Source: Myxococcales bacterium
GTDB taxonomy: Bacteria; Myxococcota; Polyangia; Polyangiales; Polyangiaceae
Length of the DNA stretch: 8,362 nucleotides
NCBI GenBank assembly: GCA_003151595.1
Contig: PLXW01000136.1
Location: 1 to 8,362 of the forward strand
Direction of reading: 5' to 3'
This document shows, one piece after another, positions 6,153-8,362 of the stretch (position 1 is its first letter; each line of letters opens with the position of its first letter). Below the pieces are notes generated by a model that was given only the letters and a program-made list of their open reading frames with translations, had not been told where the DNA came from and searched no databases. The position numbers and the translations under genes were made by a program.

Positions 6153-7262
6153 ATGAGCGCGATGAACGACGTGTACGCGGTGATCATGGCGGGTGGAGCG
6201 GGGACGCGCTTCTGGCCGGCGTCGCGCGAGCTGCGACCGAAGCAGCTGCTCCCTCTGGGCGGCGATCCGAAGGAGTCGCTCCTGGCGGCCACCGTGCGGC
6301 GGATCGCGCCGCTGGTGCCCGCGTCGAACGTGTACATCGCCACGGGCGCGAAGCTCGCCGACGCTACGGCGCGCGAGCTCCCTCAGGTGCCGCGCGCGAA
6401 CGTGCTGGCCGAGCCGGTGCCGCGCAACACGGCGCCGTGCATCGGATGGGCGACGGCGACGATCGCGCGGGCGAACCCGGACGCGATCGTGATCGTGCTC
6501 CCGAGCGATCACTACATCACCGACGAAGAGGGCTTCCGCGCGCTCATCGCGAAGGCGATCGCCGGCGCGCGCGCCGGATACATGGCGACGATCGGCGTCG
6601 TCCCCACCCGCCCCGAGATTGGGTACGGGTACATCGAGGTCGGCGCGGAGATCGACGGCGGACTCCGCGAGGTCGCGCGCTTCGTCGAGAAGCCGGACCG
6701 CGCGCGGGCCGAGCAGTACGTGGCCGGAGGCAAGCACCTCTGGAACGCAGGGATGTTCTTCTTCCGCGCGCGCACCATGCTGGACGCCATTCGCGGGTGC
6801 ATGCCCGAGCTCGCCGACGGCCTCGCCCGCATCGACGACGCCGCCGCGCGCGGCGACGAAGAGCGCGAGCTGGCCTCCACGTTCCCCGGGCTACCGTCGA
6901 TCTCGATCGATCACGGCGTGATGGAGAAGGCGTCGCGCCTCGCGGTCGTCCCCGGCAGCTTTGGCTGGAACGACGTCGGGAGCTGGGAGAGCGCCTGGGA
7001 GCTCGCCGCGAAGGACCCCACCGGCAACGCGCTTCCTGCGCGCGCGGTCGCGGTCGATGCGCACGGGAACCTCGTGTGCGATCTCACGAGCGACACCGGC
7101 CAGAGCGGGCGCGCGAAGAAGGTGTTCGCGCTCGTGGGCGTGCACGACCTGGTGATCGTGGAGACCGACGACGCCGTGCTCGTCATCCCGCGCGATCGCG
7201 CTCAAGACGTGCGCTCCGTGGTCCAAGCGCTGAAGATGCGAGGCGACGGCTCACTCACGTAA
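6153..7262 (+). CDS. manC: Mannose-1-phosphate guanylyltransferase (GDP-mannose pyrophosphorylase)
   Basis: This enzyme makes GDP-mannose from mannose-1-phosphate and GTP in the cytoplasm, supplying mannose and fucose-type sugars for polysaccharides and glycoconjugates. The 369-residue protein has the nucleotidyltransferase signature GGAGTRFWPASRELRPKQLL (14-33). It also has EPVPRNTAPCIG (87-98), PSDH (117-120), FVEKP (177-181), WNAGMFFF (197-204), SIDHGVMEK (251-259) and GWNDVGSW (271-278). It ends soon after the HDLVIVETDDAVLVIPRDRA segment (331-350), so it is the short monofunctional type without the C-terminal mannose-6-phosphate isomerase domain of bifunctional ManC/AlgA. The ATG at 6153 follows TGAGG (6140-6144) by 8 bases; the ATG at 6162 is a weaker alternative. 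It probably shares a transcript with the uppP-like gene 10 bases upstream. Confidence 0.93.
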   Translation: MSAMNDVYAVIMAGGAGTRFWPASRELRPKQLLPLGGDPKESLLAATVRRIAPLVPASNVYIATGAKLADATARELPQVPRANVLAEPVPRNTAPCIGWATATIARANPDAIVIVLPSDHYITDEEGFRALIAKAIAGARAGYMATIGVVPTRPEIGYGYIEVGAEIDGGLREVARFVEKPDRARAEQYVAGGKHLWNAGMFFFRARTMLDAIRGCMPELADGLARIDDAAARGDEERELASTFPGLPSISIDHGVMEKASRLAVVPGSFGWNDVGSWESAWELAAKDPTGNALPARAVAVDAHGNLVCDLTSDTGQSGRAKKVFALVGVHDLVIVETDDAVLVIPRDRAQDVRSVVQALKMRGDGSLT

Positions 7263-7270
7263 GCCGTCGC
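7243..7270. terminator. Hairpin across the manC stop codon, possible terminator at a convergent junction
   Basis: GCGACGGCT (7243-7251) and AGCCGTCGC (7262-7270) form a perfect 9-base-pair, GC-rich stem with a 10-base loop. The stem spans the last codons and TAA of manC. No T-run follows on either strand, so it does not meet the usual rule for an intrinsic terminator. It sits where manC (plus) and the AT-hook gene (minus) converge 31 bases apart, where a bidirectional stop or mRNA 3'-end stabiliser would be useful. Confidence 0.4.
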
Positions 7271-7293
7271 TACTCAGCCGACGCGAGCAGCTC

Positions 7294-7656
7294 TCAGGCG
7301 AACAGCGCGCCGAGTCGCTCCTTGAGCATCGCGGTGACCTTGCGCTCGACGATGCGCTCGATCTCACCGACGAGCCCGCCGTTGGACGCGCTGGCCGCGC
7401 GCGCGACGGGCGCGTGGACGACGACCGAGGCCGACTTCGGGGGACGACCCGGGCCGCGCTTCACGGCGACGATCGCACCACCACCGCCGCCGCTCTTCTT
7501 CTTCGCGGAGACCTTCGCGTTGTAGCGAATCGTGTGAACGAACTTCACCGACAGCTTGATCCCCTTCGCCGCGGCGGCCTTCACCACCTCGGGAGCCCCC
7601 ATGCTGGCAGGGAGGCCACGAACGAACGCACTCTTGTTGATTTTCTTGGACGCCAT
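7294..7656 (-). CDS. Small AT-hook protein of unknown function
   Basis: A 120-residue basic protein. The N-terminal part (about 7-50) is predicted helical: NKSAFVRGLPASMGAPEVVK (7-26), then AKGIKLSVKFVHTIRYNAK (30-48). Its helix-turn-helix-like rhythm resembles small proteins I recall from myxobacterial genomes. A Lys/Gly linker follows, then an AT-hook core, KRGPGRPPK (66-74), whose GRP tripeptide binds the minor groove of A/T-rich DNA in known AT-hook proteins. The C-terminal helix GEIERIVERKVTAMLKERLG (97-116) has an amphipathic pattern that could oligomerise. The ATG at 7656 gives MASKKINKSAF; the sequence before it is Arg-rich and not protein-like. Probably a nucleoid-associated or regulatory protein. 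It lies downstream of uvrB on the same strand across 86 bases, so it may have its own promoter. The specific function is unknown. Confidence 0.78.
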   Translation of the reverse strand: MASKKINKSAFVRGLPASMGAPEVVKAAAAKGIKLSVKFVHTIRYNAKVSAKKKSGGGGGAIVAVKRGPGRPPKSASVVVHAPVARAASASNGGLVGEIERIVERKVTAMLKERLGALFA

Positions 7657-7692
7657 GCGGCGCACTCTACACAAGAGGCCGCGCGCCGCGAC

Positions 7693-7721
7693 ATAGTATT
7701 TTCGACGGCCGCGATGGGTAA
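7693..7721 (-). promoter_or_regulatory. Weak candidate promoter for the AT-hook gene
   Basis: On the minus strand TTACCC (7716-7721) and TACTAT (7693-7698) are separated by 17 bases, inside the 86-base gap between uvrB and the AT-hook gene. Matches to the sigma70 consensus are 3 of 6 and 4 of 6. The -10-like box lies in a conspicuous A/T island (AAAATACTAT, 7693-7702) in otherwise GC-rich sequence, about 37 bases before the ATG. The support is the local composition and spacing, not strong motif scores. Confidence 0.3.
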
Positions 7722-7742
7722 GGCGGCGAGTGAGTTGGGTAC

Positions 7743-8362
7743 TCAGCCCTTCCACTTCCGTCCGCGCGCCGCGCCGGCTTTCCCGCCCATGGTGGGTGCC
7801 TTGGCGGCCCCTTTCTTCCGCTTGGCTGCGTAGGGTTCGAACGCTGCCACCTGCGTGGCGATGGCCTTCTCACCATCCTCGCCGGCCAGCGACTGGAGCT
7901 TCTTCAGATCGTCGCGCAGGCGCGCTGCCTTCTCGAACTCCAAGTTCTCCGCCGCGGTGAACATCTCCAGGCGCATGGCCGCGATCTGCTCGCCGAGATC
8001 CTCTTCGGTCGCCGCCGGTGCTCCCGACCCGTATTTCTGGGCCTTGGGGACGTTGAAGTAATCCATCGTCCCCGACGCGGGGTTCAGGTTCATCACCGCG
8101 CGAACGACCGTCGTGGGAATGATGCCATGCTCGGTGTTGTACTTCTCCTGGAGGATGCGACGTCGCGCGGTCTCTCCCATGGCCTGCGTCATCGCCGCGG
8201 TCATGCGATCGGCGTACATGAGGACGCGACCGTTTACGTTGCGCGAGGCGCGGCCGATCGTCTGAATGAGCGAGCGATTGCTGCGGAGAAACCCCTCTTT
8301 GTCGGCGTCGAAGATCGCGACCAGTGACACCTCGGGGAGGTCGAGCCCTTCGCGGAGCAGGT
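7743..8362 (-). CDS. uvrB: Excinuclease ABC subunit B, C-terminal part (5' end outside window)
   Basis: UvrB is the damage-verifying helicase-like subunit of nucleotide excision repair, loaded by UvrA and partner of UvrC. The frame enters from the right edge and gives the last 205 residues. Near the start it reads LLREGLDLPEVSLVAIFDAD followed by KEGFLRSNRSLIQTIGRASR, the last helicase motifs with the conserved QxxGRxxR arginines, then NVNGRVLMYAD and EKYNTEHGIIP. A C-terminal UVR domain (fragment residues about 120-156, EQIAAMRLEMFTAAENLEFE onward) is the helical hairpin that contacts UvrC. After it comes a basic, low-complexity tail of roughly 28 residues (KRKKGAAKAP through RGRKWKG). The TGA is at 7743-7745. 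No terminator-like hairpin follows, so read-through into the AT-hook gene is possible. Confidence 0.96.
   Translation of the reverse strand, partial: LLREGLDLPEVSLVAIFDADKEGFLRSNRSLIQTIGRASRNVNGRVLMYADRMTAAMTQAMGETARRRILQEKYNTEHGIIPTTVVRAVMNLNPASGTMDYFNVPKAQKYGSGAPAATEEDLGEQIAAMRLEMFTAAENLEFEKAARLRDDLKKLQSLAGEDGEKAIATQVAAFEPYAAKRKKGAAKAPTMGGKAGAARGRKWKG

Noticed and set aside
6437..7525. A 362-codon plus-strand frame overlapping manC and running into the AT-hook region.
   Set aside because: It is an Arg-rich shadow of manC in another frame; manC carries all catalytic motifs.
7657..7742. Possible small RNA or tRNA in the uvrB to AT-hook gap.
   Set aside because: No cloverleaf, CCA end or stable T-tailed hairpin is visible; only a short A/T island is evident.

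Overview
The window is GC-rich and almost entirely coding. It holds nine genes, two of them cut by the window edges, and the longest gene-free gap is 86 bases. Separate nuoC and nuoD genes, heavy GC bias at third codon positions, a lysine/arginine-rich UvrB tail and a small AT-hook protein together suggest a myxobacterium-like (Polyangia/Myxococcota) chromosome. That assignment is inference; there is no rRNA or other direct marker here.

Left half (positions 1-5272, all minus strand): a respiratory complex I operon read right to left as nuoA, nuoB, nuoC, nuoD, an EamA/DMT-family transporter gene, then nuoH running off the left edge. Four successive junctions (A/B, B/C, C/D, D/EamA) are 4-base stop/start overlaps, so the transporter is part of the translationally coupled chain. 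The usual nuoE, nuoF and nuoG (NADH-oxidising module) do not lie between nuoD and nuoH. Two products are unusual. The transporter ends in a 78-residue tail with 29 histidines. NuoH carries about 255 extra N-terminal residues: a lipoprotein-like signal peptide, a probable Ig/TIG-like beta domain and a PDZ domain, read in one open frame into the first NuoH membrane helix. Because the NuoH N-terminus normally faces the periplasm, these extra domains would lie on the periplasmic face of complex I.

Middle (5330-7262, plus strand, divergent from nuoA): a UppP/BacA-type undecaprenyl-diphosphatase gene followed after 10 bases by a monofunctional mannose-1-phosphate guanylyltransferase (ManC type). 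The pair fits envelope glycan synthesis, through carrier-lipid recycling plus GDP-mannose supply. The UppP homologue lacks both acidic residues in their usual form in its first catalytic motif (HxxxD instead of E/QxxxE), while its second motif is intact.

Right part (7294-8362, minus strand): a 120-residue AT-hook protein of unknown function, then the 3' end of uvrB (nucleotide excision repair), which enters from the right edge. A hairpin over the manC stop codon lies at the convergent junction. I saw no tRNA, rRNA, insertion sequence, CRISPR array or origin.
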